Below, in pieces: positions 35,085 through 46,500 of a stretch of 64,000 bases of DNA. The stretch is from Ischnura elegans (lineage: Eukaryota > Arthropoda > Insecta > Odonata > Coenagrionidae). The notes below the pieces were generated by a model, which was not told the origin of the DNA, searched no databases, and was given only the letters and a program-made list of their open reading frames with translations. The DNA lies in contig NC_060257.1 in NCBI RefSeq assembly GCF_921293095.1, positions 62,256,472 to 62,320,471 of the forward strand. Reading direction: 5' to 3'. Each line of letters opens with the position of its first letter. Position 1 is the stretch's first letter. The position numbers were made by a program, and so were the translations under genes.

Positions 35085-35525
35085 GAGAAACTTTTCATTG
35101 AGATCGTCTATATTTGTATATGGAGTATGTTTCTCTATGGAAGCGAGGCTTGGACGTTTACAGCAGCAGAGAAGTTAAGAGTGGAAGATTTCGAAACGCG
35201 GTGCTACCGAAGAATGATGATGATAAAATGGATTGACCTTGTAAGTAACGAGGAAGAGCTAAGAAGAGTGGGAGAAAATAGAAGCCTTCTAAAAACGTTA
35301 AGCAGAAGACGGGACAACTTATTTGGCCACATTTTGAGGCAAGATGGCTTGATGAAGACTATCTTTGAAGGACAAGTGGAAGGGAAGAAGGGCAAGGGAC
35401 GGCCCCGAATGAGTCACAGAGGGCAGGTTTAAAACGATTTTCAAGAGAAGAAATACGTCTCTATGAAAAGGTTAGCGGATAGGAGAGAGAAATGGAGAGC
35501 TGCGTCAAACCAATCTTAGGATTTT
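35085..35525 (+). pseudogene. RTE-like RT C-terminal fragment
   Basis: An open frame (34974-35432) contains MFLYGSEAWTFTAAEKLRVE, CYRRMMMIKWIDLVSNEEEL, SRRRDNLFGHILRQDGLMKT and VEGKKGKGRPRM, the conserved tail of RTE-type endonuclease-RT proteins after the RT domain. It stops at 35432; the homologous sequence continues out of frame (KKYVSMKRLADRREK). Upstream residues before about 35085 do not match, so the copy is 5'-truncated and inactive. Confidence 0.8.
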
Positions 35526-35544
35526 TCACTAATGATGATGACGT

Positions 35545-35970
35545 CTATATTTACATCTACATCTGCATACTACCTTACAAGCACTCTCAATAGGCAAGTG
35601 GCGGGAGATGTTATGACACCAGCCGTTAAAAAATGAAAAGGATATCCTCAAACGAAGTCCCGCGTACCATGCAGTGGCGTAGCGAGGGGAGGGGTCCGGA
35701 CCTCCCTCGGAATATAAAAGCACACTTACGTTGCATCACAAAGGAAAACCAAATATTGAAAAATCACGAATTTACAAAAGATTTCCTTAAAAAATGTAGT
35801 TTTTTCGGTAATTAAAAGTGTTAAAATTAGTATAAAACCCTCTACTTAGTACTCTGTTTAAAAAAAAAATTCCCCCCTGGTTTTGGACCCCCCCACCCCC
35901 CCGAAGAAAATTCCTGGCTACTGCTACCATGCATTGAAGTCCTTTATTTTTCGGCGGACATTTCCTTAGA
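35545..35970 (-). mobile_element. CR1-like 3' UTR fragment split by a MITE
   Basis: ACATCTACATCTGCATACTA, AGTGGCGGGAGATGTTATGA and CACCAGCCGTTA mark the 3' end in minus orientation. The element resumes after the hAT MITE with CATTGAAGTCCTTTATTTTT, as in the main copy. Confidence 0.75.
35672..35923 (+). mobile_element. hAT-like MITE, family E (252 bp)
   Basis: Starts CAGTGGCGTAGCGAGGGGAG and ends AATTCCTGGCTACTG. Flanks GTACCATG (35664-35671) and CTACCATG (35924-35931) match 7 of 8. Inserted in a CR1-like 3' UTR. Confidence 0.85.
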
Positions 35971-36129
35971 CACATTTATTGCTTAAAACTAAGTGTTGCT
36001 TAAAATAGGCGAGGGCGGTTATAGCCCCTCAAAAGGACACAGATACGGTTACAATTACACGCAGTCAGGGAAGCCGCTTCCGTTCTTTTCCCTCATCCAT
36101 CTAGCATCTCAAGGAATTACGTATAGGGT

Positions 36130-36665
36130 GTAATTGATTGACATAATTTTAAGATTGATTGACAGTGGTTTTCAATGTTCTTTGTGAGAAGAGCTAGTCA
36201 TCACATTACCAATCCCCAAAATTATCGAAAATTCGCATTTTAGAGGTCTTCTAATAGAAATTTCAACTGTAATTCAACAAATTATGGCCGATTAACTATT
36301 ATCCATAACTTTAAGATTGCAGTGGGCTTATTTACAGTGGTTTGCAATGGGCATGCTTATGGCCAATTATACATTTCTTATTATCACATTATCCCTAAAA
36401 TTATTGAAAATTTGAATTGTATACGTCTTCTTAGAGGAATTTGGACTGTACTTCAACAAATTAAGAAGCTATGCCAATTAACTATCGTCCATAATTTGAA
36501 AATTGATATATAGTTGTTTGCAATGGGCATACTTCTGACTAATTACATACTTTTTATTACCACATTATCCCAAAAATCATCGAACATTCGAATTGTAGAG
36601 GTTTTCTAAGAGGAATTTGGACTGTACGCCAACAAATTAAGAGACTAGGCCCATTGACCATCTTC
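36130..36665 (+). repeat. About 178-bp tandem repeat (3 copies)
   Basis: ACTGTA..CAACAAATTA recurs with ACTGT starting at 36266, 36445 and 36621. Each unit also has ACATTA.CC.AAAAT.AT.GAAAATT and GGCAT.CTT. The last two units are closest. Non-coding. Confidence 0.8.
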
Positions 36666-37145
36666 TAAAGACCTCAAAGATCTCAGAATTAGCCCGCCGC
36701 CGACACGAGTCCTTTTACGCAGGTTCATCCAACACCCCTCCCATCACTTCCACAACTCACTAAACGCCATACCATGGAGAACAAATGAGTGGGAGGGTAG
36801 TGTGGAGCTGTATTCTAAAAAGAAAGCAAGCTGTGCGACCTGAATGCTATGGGCAGCGGGAGAGAACCGGAGGGTTTCTCGTTCTCCGCAGAAGAAGGTG
36901 GAAGGACACGAAATCAGAGGAAGAGTAGGGAACACGAAAGGGATAGCGAGGGTCGCGACAGGAAAAAACAAGAGAGGAACACAGCGCGCCGCTCTCGATT
37001 CCAATGAGGAAGAGCCGATACCAAGAGGGACTACCAGGAGGTTCCAATTCGTCCTATATAGTGTTTCAGGAGGCGTTAGGGTAGACAATTTTAAGCACTT
37101 TTTGCCCATAAAAGTGGAGTTGCAACTCGTATGGTATGTGGCACG

Positions 37146-37406
37146 CAGTGGCGGATACAGAAAAAACTCATGGGGGGGGCGCAACATATCTTGAGTTGTC
37201 TTTACTTTTATCGTAATAAAATATGATCAAGTCACAGGCAAAGTATATGAAAACTTTTATTTAAAGTGATTATAAACATGTAAATGACAATGCCATCTTA
37301 TGATATAAAAAAGCTACAATTGTGGTTTTGCAATGTTCGGCAATACAGGCGGACCCGCAAGGGGGGGGCGCGCGCCCCCTGCGCCCCCCATCTGTATCCG
37401 CCACTG
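37146..37406 (+). mobile_element. hAT-like MITE, family D (261 bp)
   Basis: Perfect inverted ends CAGTGGCGGATACAG and CTGTATCCGCCACTG. Perfect 8-bp direct repeat GTGGCACG at 37138-37145 and 37407-37414. The interior has G-rich then C-rich ends (GGGGGGGGCGC, CGCGCGCCCCC) around an AT-rich core. A second copy starts at 55912. Confidence 0.92.
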
Positions 37407-37624
37407 GTGGCACGATGTGGTACAAGTTCTTTTTATTAATTAAATGAGACGTTGCAATATTTCCACTGAATTTATTTTAGCACGACGCTTTTCTTTGTCA
37501 CAACAATTCTTGTTTTGCACTTGAGAATTTTGTTGTTACAACAATCGAGGACCAAGATTTTAGACTTTCCCGGCGAACAGAACACACGAACTTTCCTCGG
37601 GATTCCGCGCGAGTAAGATTTTGT

Positions 37625-37770
37625 CCACTTTTCAGTTACCATGAAAACGGTTTTTCTTGTGTATCCAGCCTTTTCGACATTTTATTTAATACTCTGTATT
37701 TTTTGAAGGACATTAAATAATTTAGGTTGGACGAAAATGTGCGATTATAATCGTCTGAATCAATAATCTC
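37625..37770 (-). repeat. Dispersed repeat, inverted mate of 31.6 kb
   Basis: CAGTTACCATGAAAACGGTT and TTTCTTG.GTATCCA, then TTTCGACATTTTATTTAATAC, are the reverse complement of 31590-31740. Nothing coding. Confidence 0.65.
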
Positions 37771-37924
37771 AAAATTGGTGAGACTGTGCAATCATATTGT
37801 TTATACTTGCTCCAAGCTCTCGTGATTAATTTTTTACCATCAACGATTTTAGTTCTGAAGCATTCGCCAATAATACATTTAACGAACTCAATATTGTTGC
37901 CACATTTGTTGCTCCAAATAGCCA

Positions 37925-38468
37925 TGCATCAACAATCCTAAGATTGGTTTGACGAAGCTCTCCATTTCTCTCTCCTATCCGCTAATCTCGTCATAGCTAC
38001 ATATTTATTCTCTTTTACATCCTTTATAACCTGTCCTATATAACTCATTCGGGGCCGTCCCTTGCCCTTTTTCCCTTCCACTTGTCCTTCAACGATTGTC
38101 TTCATCAGACCGTCGTGCCTCAAAATGTGGCCAACTAAGTTGTCCCTTCTTCTGCTAAATATTTTTAGGAGGCTTCTCTTTTCTCCTACTCTCTTTAGCA
38201 CTTCCTGGTTACTCACACGGTCAATCCATTTTATCTTCATCATTCTTCGGTAGCACCACATTTCGAATGCTTCCACTCTTGACTTCTCTGCTGCTGTCAA
38301 CGTCCAAGCCTCGCTTCCATAGAGAAACACCCTCCATATGTAGCATCTGATGAATTGTTTCCTTACTTCTATGCTGGTATTTTCAGCTGTAAGAAGATTC
38401 TTCTTTTTGTAGAAAGCCCTCTTCGCCTGCGCTATTCGACTGTGTATTTCTTTCTTGCGCATACCCAA
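37925..38468 (-). pseudogene. RTE-like RT C-terminal region (open frame, 176 codons)
   Basis: The longest RTE remnant: the frame 37938-38468 carries KKEIHSRIAQAKRAFYKKKN, the FLYGSEAWTLTAAEKSRVEA block, CYRRMMKIKWIDRVSNQEVL, RRRDNLVGHILRHDGLMKT, the EGKKGKGRPRMSYIGQVIKD block and ADRREKWRA. In complete RTE proteins this follows the RT catalytic domain and ends the ORF, so it lacks endonuclease and RT active sites. A clean frame implies a fairly young 5'-truncated insertion. The homologous pieces at 33 and 35 kb run on the other strand. Confidence 0.85.
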
Positions 38469-39201
38469 TCAAATTCACTCGTTCAGACCGAAGCCTAACA
38501 AATACTTATCCCGATTCTTTTCTCATATCTAGTTTTAATCTCCGGAATTCCCTGCCCCCTTCCACAACAGATTTTTCTTCTCTATCCATTAAAAAAATCT
38601 GTTTCATTACCACCTCAAATAAATTTAAATTAATTCTATTCTTAAGGTGTGCTCTCACAAGTTATCTATCTGTAAGTTTTTGTCTTATTTTTTTCTTCAC
38701 CCTGTTATTTTCTGTATTTCCTTTTATTTGATTGGGGTATTTTTTTTTGGCGTATGTTTTTTTGCGTTTTGTTGCCAAGATATTTGTGTCTGATGTATTT
38801 CTATTGTTTTTTTTCAGAAATTGTTGTATATTTACTCTAATGGGGACAGCCAGAGCATTGATAAACTTTCACCTCATTCATTCATTCAAGCTTTTATATC
38901 GCCAAGGCCTGAGGAAAGGTAACTTTTGGTAGCCCATTGCATTACCATATGGACCAATTCTAGCAGAATCCTGCGGTAGTGATACGTAATTATCTGCAAG
39001 GTAGTAGCGACAGGGAGGGGGTGAGGTCAAAGGGTTCAAACCTCTCCGATATAGTTGGTGAAACTGGGTCTCAAGAGTATGACCCTTCCCCATGGGCTGT
39101 ATCCTCTCCCCAAATGAATCCCTCCGAAAATTAATTTTCTGGTCTCGGCCATGATCGGCACTAAAATTCCATTCGTTATTGTTACCGAATAATAATTATG
39201 A

Positions 39202-39585
39202 ATATATTACATACTTTATTTCATTCATTTACACGGCGCCTTAAGCGCAAACATACAATTAAATTCAGAGGTAAGGAAAGAAAGGGATAGGAACATATAA
39301 TAGAAAAAGGACGAGGACAACGGTGCTTTGGTAGATGGAAAAAGTCAGAAATCAGAGGGTAAAAATGCGGCCTAACTGGGACCAGCCAGCCGGCACCTGG
39401 ACCTGAGCGCCTGGCCGGCAGCCAGGAGGTTCTGGGTTCGAATTCCAGTCAGGCAGCATTTTTGCCCTCTGATTTCTGGCTTTTTTACATCTACCACAGC
39501 ACCGTTGTCCCCGTCCTTTTTCTATTATATGTTCCTATCCCTTTCTTTCCTTACATCTGAATTTAATTGTATATATTACATACTT
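39202..39585. mobile_element. Palindromic element with tRNA-like core, 15-bp TSD
   Basis: A perfect 15-bp direct repeat ATATATTACATACTT (39202-39216 and 39571-39585) flanks 354 bp. Inside, two ~120-bp arms are inverted copies of each other (AATTAAATTCAGA.GTAAGG, GGATAGGAACATATAATAG, ACAACGGTGCT, CAGAAATCAGAGGG). The spacer at 39375-39455 has the tRNA-like GAGCGCCTGGCCGGCAGCCA and a B box GGGTTCGAATTCC. The duplication length suggests retroposition of a palindromic tRNA-derived SINE. Confidence 0.8.
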
Positions 39586-40370
39586 GATACAGGGGCATTC
39601 TTGAAGCGTTATTTCATGTCAGTTACGCAATTATGAAACGTCCAAGTTTTGTTTTGACAGGAAGTAATTTTGACTCCGATTATGTTTCGTCCCCGAGTTT
39701 ATCTCCCCAGGTTTAAATCCATTTCGTTTCGTTTCTACATTTCGCTCCCGGGAACGAAACTATTGAAAATTTACTGCTTTCGACTTTCGTTTATTTTCGA
39801 TTGCCATCCGTACCTGAGGGTGACTCAGGAACGCCGCTGGCTAGACTGTGATTTTTCCTTAAATACCAGTTTTTCATTCCTGAGATAAATTAAATATGAA
39901 AACATTTCAGAAAGACATCGAAATTTCAAAGAGGTAAAACCATGATGGTCGGGGCAAAAAACAATATACGACCGGTAAAGAAGGAAATGGTGCATTCTCG
40001 TTCGTGCATGAATACTGTGTATTCACATTAGCGTATCACATTTGGCTCCATAGTTTAATGTTGATTGTAATGCAACGATATATGTTCTAGATTTACGTGA
40101 GTGTATTCCGAAATTTAAAAAAAAAATCAGCCCCGATTATCCAGTCTTTTCCCGTAACGCGTTACTAATATTAACTTTTAAACGTTGATTAGCGCCTTGG
40201 AGTGTATTGAAAAATATTTGGCCAAAGTTTCCGTGTATTTTTATACCTTCATAGTGGCTTTCTTGATATCAATATGATTTGTTCATTTATTTGTTTTTAA
40301 CAATAATTTCTACTCAAAGAAAAAAATGAAAATATACCTGGTTCAATTCTCTTGGCAACATGAAGCAAAT

Positions 40371-40899
40371 CTGTGACGCAGCGAGTGGGGGGATTTTGGG
40401 GGATAAACCCCCCCACCAGAGCTCAGCGAATTTTTTTAAATTAAAATATTGTGATGTGACAAATTTTGTCACTGATATTAGGGGGACGGATGGCTCACAA
40501 ACAAAACATCAAACCATTGGCGTAGAATATGCTTTGGGGGGATGAAGAGGCCTAGGGGATGATCCTGATAACAGGGGTTCCGGGAAAATTTTTGAAAAAT
40601 GACATGCCTGGAAATACATTTATTATCACTTTGGCACTTAAAATGTAACTTTAAGCAGATGTAGTTATTAAACATCAAAACTAGACGATAATTTTAAATA
40701 GTTTTTCATTTCTCTGAGGCTTTGGAGGGGGAATCTATCCCCCCCCCCCCATAGTTACGCGATTGCATCAAACTATTAACACAGCCGTAAAACTCACCAT
40801 TTTGAACCTTCTTAAAAAATTTCTAGGGGAGGGCCCCCGCACCTACTGCTCACCTTACCCCCCCCCCCCCCCCCCCCCGAGTATTAGTTGCGGCTTAAT
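40371..40899 (+). mobile_element. hAT-like MITE, family A, interrupted copy
   Basis: The left part (CTGTGACGCAGCGAGTGGGG, GGGGGATAAACCCCCCCACC) and the right part (AAAACTCACCATTTTGAACC, GGGGAGGGCCCCCGCACCTA) are family A sequence, separated by the family F MITE at 40515. A C-run of about 20 follows near 40858. The flanks AAGCAAAT and AAACAAAT suggest but do not prove its outer duplication. Confidence 0.6.
40515..40765 (+). mobile_element. hAT-like MITE, family F, nested (251 bp)
   Basis: Starts CATTGGCGTAGAATATGCTT and ends CCATAGTTACGCGATTG. Perfect 8-bp direct repeat CATCAAAC at 40507-40514 and 40766-40773. Lies within the family A copy, so it is the younger insertion. Confidence 0.9.
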
Positions 40900-41368
40900 A
40901 AACAAATCCTATTATTTGCAAAAAATAATGAAAGTTATAAAAATTTACCAAAACGTTGGCCAAAAATTAAGCATTTAATACTTAATAGACCCTCACTCCC
41001 AGACACAAATTAACGTTAAAAATTGAGGTCAAGAAAAAGAAAAAAAGTAACTTTTAAATACTAATACAGTTAAACGCTGCTTAATAATCACGCTATAATT
41101 GTGAAAGTTTCAGTGTACACATAACTATCACGAATTTAAATTTGCTAGTACATGAAATTTGAAAACTTGACCCCGGTATTTCCAAAAATTTTTAATTTTC
41201 ATATTTGAAATACGGGCTAATATTGAAGAAGGTTTTCTTTATAAACCCTGAAACTTTCCAGCCGTCATTGTGCGGGTAGTGACGCAATCAATAAGTTCTC
41301 TGTTCGCATTTATTTATAATCTTCTTCGGTGAGTCTTGTGTTTTCTTAGTATTAGGGAGGCCACTCAC

Positions 41369-41504
41369 CTGTTTGTTCTCGGTGAGCTCGACCCCAACCC
41401 TGGCTGCGCCTGTGGGAAGACTGCGTAGTCCCCATGCCCATCAGCAGGACGAGAGCCGCTGTCAGAAGCAACGGGGACCGAAGCAGGGTCCCTGAGGAAC
41501 CCAT
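41369..41504 (-). CDS. First coding exon of a secreted or membrane protein
   Basis: The start codon at 41504 sits in a near-ideal context (GCAGCCATGG). The exon encodes 45 residues: MGSSGTLLRS, then the hydrophobic run PLLLTAALVLLMGMG, then TTQSSHRRSQGWGRAHREQT, followed by CAG|GTGAGT at 41369, a strong phase-1 splice donor. This is a classic signal peptide (n-region, h-region, small residues before the presumed cleavage near TTQ) with a basic mature start. An upstream in-frame ATG at 41582 has poorer context. The next exon must lie at lower coordinates, possibly far away in an intron full of repeats; I could not find it. The protein family is unknown. Confidence 0.65.
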
Positions 41505-42640
41505 GGCTGCTTCAGCACACGCTCCACCGATATGATCCAACAGAAAAATGGAAGAACACACCACCTCCGACACTTCTAACAAAAAACAACGAAAAGATGA
41601 CGACCGGCGTCCACACAGGATGGTGGGCCAAGGTTTAACACCTCTGCGAATCTCCCGCCGATAAGGCTCCGAGACACAAATACACGTTGCTCTTTTGTTT
41701 TCCTCTCGCGGAGCCCAAGTTACTCACGCAACAGAGCGCTGGAAGCCCGACCAGTTGAAGTGGGCACTCGAGGCCTCTGGCGCTGTCGGTGAACCAAAAT
41801 ATACCACCGGCGCCTTTGAGATAAGGCAGGGGAAACCCACCCTCATTGATTCACGGAGCCGAAGGTCTACAGGTCGGGGTGAAATTGGCCCAATTGTCAA
41901 CCGCACTTACAACGATCACGAGGTAAAAATCACAACACTAGAGTCGGAAAGGGCTGGTACGCCTCCTTGAACCGAAAATTTACCCTCAAGGGTCTTTGTT
42001 TTTCTTAAAAAAAAAACAACTCCCTCCAAATACTGCAAAAACTGCGTGAAGCGGCAGACTACCAGAATTATTTACTCCGGAAAATCCATGAAAACGATCC
42101 GGGGATCGCTACATGCTGCGCGGACAAATGCTATCGAACAGCTGAGCCGGACGTCAGGATCGGAGGTAAACAACAACAACACTCGAAGCAGACTTGGATA
42201 TAAACTAAAGAACGTGAAGCGACGTTTCGCAGCGGCAGCACGAGTACAACTTGAGGTTCCCCAAGCGATCGAGGTAGCACGCCAACAATGAGGAATCAAA
42301 CACCCGGAGGGTCCCGTCGCGCCGACAATGCAGACGCGGTCTGAGCCAGCAGCAACCACACGCGCCCGAAGTCTGTCCGGCTCGGGGCGATAGACGTACA
42401 CACCGGGCGAAACACGCGCGGCAGACTGAAGACAAATTTCAAAGAGACGCGCTCCGTTCGTGACGGGGTTTTGCCGCCCATGCGCGCAGGGATACACGGA
42501 ACCGGCTCCGAGCTGGAGGGAGAGGAAAGTAGAGAGAGAGAGAGCTTAGCAGACGACGCGCCGTGTTTGAGACCGGCGCGAAAGATTTCCCTCGCCACTG
42601 CAAGGCCTAATACGACATGACCACGATTAAATAGACTCAG
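41505..42640 (-). promoter_or_regulatory. CpG-rich promoter / 5' UTR region
   Basis: The most CpG-rich stretch of the window, directly upstream of the signal-peptide exon (ACACGCGCGGC, GGCGCGAAAG, CCGTCGCGCCG). It ends at about 42600 in ordinary AT-rich DNA and includes a short (GA)n run at 42530. Long open frames on both strands (for example 42072-42497 minus) are products of the high GC and have no family resemblance. The transcription start is not determined. Confidence 0.5.
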
Positions 42641-43400
42641 TGAGATTAATTGAGAAAAAATTGACATCAAATAACTATTGAAACACCCAGATGGGTATAA
42701 TATTAACGTTATCGTTCATAAAAAAGGTCTCATTCGTCTTCCTGAATGAACTTATTCAACTCTTATGCGCCGTAAACCAAACTTAATTGATGATTTCGAC
42801 CATATGATCGTATATAACTCACAAAGGATCAAGTTGGCGTCGATAAATAGCGAAAACAGCCAGCTTGGTATCGTGCTTTTACCCATTGACAGCGCAAAAA
42901 CATTAGAACGTATTTCTACACGTTCGGAAATAACTTTTTTCCTTCAAAAACCACGCACAAATTATTTTTTTGGTGGTTAGTAATTTATGAACCTTGTAAT
43001 GATGGCTTTCAACGTGAAAGAAAATATTTTTATAACGAGTTGGTCAAACTCCCCCGCTGAATCCGAGGCGGCGTGCTCTAGCTGCCATCTAGTGATCTCT
43101 TTGGTGCACTGTCAAGGCACGGTTTAATCTGGCGCGCAAGGTTGAACACGCTATCGACGAGGCCTTCATCAAATTCACTGCATATCATGACAGTCTGGCG
43201 TGACTCAAAGACTCTAGCTAAGATCCTAGGTGACATTATAACATCAGACAGGATCACGCTGGGGAAGAATGCACGAAATTATCAAGACTTAGTATTAATG
43301 CGTTTAAAATTCAATTGAATATTCACCATTATCATCAAGCGCTTGATAAAGATACGCACAATCCTTTTTTGAATTGGTTGGTTGTTTTAAACTTCCATAA
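42640..43400. other. No gene recognised
   Basis: AT-rich sequence between the CpG-rich region and the foldback element at 43414. No exon or repeat is supported. Confidence 0.3.
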
Positions 43401-43413
43401 CCACGATTTACTA

Positions 43414-43536
43414 AGTTCAGCATTCTTTCGGGCTGCATCCGCGTCCGTTGTCGAAGAACCACAACAGTTTCGCCAGCTCTCCTGCCAGCGTCCTCAGGTG
43501 AAGGAAGAATCATGCAGCCCGAAAGAATGCTGAACT
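43414..43536. mobile_element. Foldback element with hammerhead-like core
   Basis: Perfect 25-bp inverted arms at 43414-43438 and 43512-43536 (AGTTCAGCATTCTTTCGGGC and complement). The 73-bp spacer holds a hammerhead-like motif on the minus strand. It lies close to the presumed 3' end of the upstream minus-strand gene. Confidence 0.8.
43456..43500 (-). ncRNA. Hammerhead-ribozyme-like motif, both core boxes intact
   Basis: Minus strand: CAC, CTGAGGA (fits CTGANGA at every fixed position), stem II GCTGGC-AGGAGA-GCTGGC (six pairs including two G-U), GAAAC, then TGTTGTGGTTC. Both catalytic boxes are consensus, unlike the other five motifs of the window. One extra C precedes stem II, stem III is short, and stem I is not obvious, so activity is uncertain. 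Confidence 0.5.
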
Positions 43537-43559
43537 CAAGTAATCACCGCGGAAACCTA

Positions 43560-46500
43560 CGTACGAACACGATTTACTAAGCTTCTAGTTGTCTTTATAT
43601 GTGTGTGAAACCAATTAAAAAGTAATTGGTCAAAATAATTTCATGATAAACTTGCTGAAATGAAAATATGACACTTTACACGGTGATTTTAAAAAATAAT
43701 GAAAAGGATACTAGGATAATCAATCAATAAAAAACCTTCCTCACATTTTTTTAAAGAATGATTTTTTTTAATTTTCCATAACATACACTCACTGACATTT
43801 TTGTTTCCGAGCGATTTTTTGTTTAAGCTGAGGGGCAAAAAGATGGTGTGCTCATCTGTTTTGTGAGATGTAATCTGCTCCACCAAAGATATTATCTGAT
43901 GCAGTCATTAGTGTGTATCAGTACGTGATATGCATAAGTGATATGAAAACAATATCCTTGAATATGTTTCTTCATTATACCTAAGTGCAGCTTTCAGCAC
44001 ACAACATATTAAACAAATTACCATGCATAAATTGTTTTGAGATACACTTAATGATGCATTTTTTTCTTCACAATACAAGTTTGCTCCAGAATAAGTTGAA
44101 TTTTTTGCACACAAAAAGCGATTTAATACAACTTATCGTTAAATCCACCAAACACTGCGACATATTGTTTTCTTTTACAATATGTGGTCAGAAAGACACA
44201 ATGTAGAGGATAAGCTCCAATTATGCGTTATACATAAGCATAAAATAAAACACATTCCATCAAAAACTTTGTCACAAATAAGCACAAAACATTCTCAAAA
44301 CACTGAAGTATATAAAATAAAAAAATCAGCAGATGATAGCGTTCAGCTGCATTTCACGATTGTGATTATTTTTCTCTGGATAACACCTTGATATGCAAAG
44401 AAATGAGGACTATGAATGAAAACTTCTTAATGTGATGGCATTGAATTTCATACTGTTACATTTTTTACCCAAACTCAGCCTTTTGATATATTGCCGTGAT
44501 TTTATTTTTCTAAAAGTCTGGCCTGATTTAATGCACTTATCTCATTCCATGAGCCGACCATTATAGACAACATTATAAACAACTGCAAAAGTAGTAGACA
44601 AATTCTAAGGAACATGATATGATCGAGTTTAATATTAAACCAGACAAAAATGAAATGCCGTTTTAGAGATATGAGTACCTTGGATATGACGCCTTCTTTG
44701 ACAGCCCTGGATTGTCACAATACACTAAAAATGCCCCTTCATCTTACAAACGTTCCCTCACCTCGGCAACTGATGATTTTGGAAAATTCTACTGACTGAC
44801 ATCCAAGGAAAGTGTGCTTTTTGGAGGGCATGTTAGAAAAATTAGTAGAAAGCAATAGAATCCCCATTTTTAGGCGATAAGAGTTTTTGCCTCCACAAGT
44901 ATTCAAACATACAAAGTTATCTATTTCACTGCCAGAAATCTCCGGGTGCCTTGCAAGTAGATCGTCAGGATATGCCAACTGTAATTACTGATATGATAGT
45001 TTTTTATTTGTGGAAAACCTAGGCAAGAAATTCTTGCACTACATATTGCTGACTGCTAACCAATAGGATGCACACAGATCAGTGTATCGAACAAGTCTTA
45101 CTTTTATAACATTTTGGTTTTTGATGATGAGCATAAAAATACTTGCTGGCAATAGGTACCTGTTGATATTAGCTCTCAACAAAGTCCTGGACAAGCAATG
45201 GAACAGTTCTCTGGCAGAGGAATAGTTAAGGTAGCAATAGTTCAGAAAAATGCAAGATAACAGACAGACATTTTAGGAGTGGCATATTCAGTGATGTGGA
45301 CAGTGGAAATTCCAGTCACCAGAATACAAATAACTGCTTACACATATCACCATGAAACAACTCTCAATTTTTCAAAGCACGCATAGAAACAACATGTTAT
45401 TTGAATCTTTTTTTTTCGTACAAAGGCTAATGCATTAAATTTATTTTTTCATTATTCCAAATGATGCCAATTTTTTAATCCCAAACATCATGAAAAGACT
45501 AAATTTTTTTTAAATATCCATATTCACACAAACTATCCCCCAGTTAAAACCAATAGCCCTATACTGCTAAACCTCTTACATATTTACAACAAACACAGCA
45601 AAATGAAACACTATATTAGAGTCATTATAGTGTCAAAAATAAAGTCTCTATGAATTAAAAGGCTATACTTCAGAAGAACACACAATGACATACCGTTCAT
45701 ACTCGGTTTTGAAATTTCACAATACAGTACCTTAATAGTTACAATTAACCTCCCTTCCCTCTAGATCTTGATATTTCTCACTAGGTGGCAGGCAGTATGT
45801 GGCTGATGACGATTTTTCCTATCCAAAATTATTCAAAGCATTCATGTTTGTAGTAGGAAATTTGGGCTAGAAATCCAAAGACTAAAAACAAACAACATTT
45901 TTTTTTCATTTAACTACAACTACTTTCTTAGGAATTACACTTCACTCCTAGCCAAACAATGGATGCAGTTCAGGTTCCAACAATTACTATTTTCACTCTT
46001 TTTTTTATTCAAAGTGAAACCAGCAATTCAGTTCCGTCATCCTCCATAACTTTTTTTTTAATTAGTTTAGTGTCCCAAGATTTTTCGCAATCACACTATT
46101 TCTCTTCCTATTGTTTATTTTTCCTCATGGTAAGCATAACTTTTACAGCCAAAAAAAAAAGTATTTCTTTCTGTCACAAAAAGCAAAATACTGCACTACA
46201 CTGCTTCTTTCACAACACCAAGGAGACCACAAATAAAAAAAAAGTATTTTTTCCACACTGTGCTTATCTTGCTGACTGATGTCATCACAAGTTATTTTTC
46301 TTCTGGGAATTAAAAAATTGATGCCTTTGAAAAACTTGATAAACCGTCCACACATATACAAACAGGCACACACAAATCGTATCTGTAATTTTTTTTTCAT
46401 TGATTGATTGTTAATGGATAGCTGATAGGGATTCGGATTATGCATGAATGTATGTATAGGCTACGCAAGGTTTTGAACAAAAGAGCTAAGAAAGTACATA

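Noticed and set aside
39375..39455. Functional tRNA gene at the B box GGGTTCGAATTCC
   Set aside because: No proper A box or acceptor stem; embedded in a palindromic repeat element.
40857..40880. C-run as a regulatory or G-quadruplex site
   Set aside because: It is part of a MITE terminal G/C-rich region and likely unstable sequence; no further evidence.
42072..42497. 141-codon minus-strand frame as a gene
   Set aside because: Lies in the CpG-rich region where stop codons are rare on all frames; no homology or domain signature.
46143..46445. Open frames on both strands in 45.9-46.5 kb
   Set aside because: Homopolymer-driven frames inside the presumed 3' UTR.
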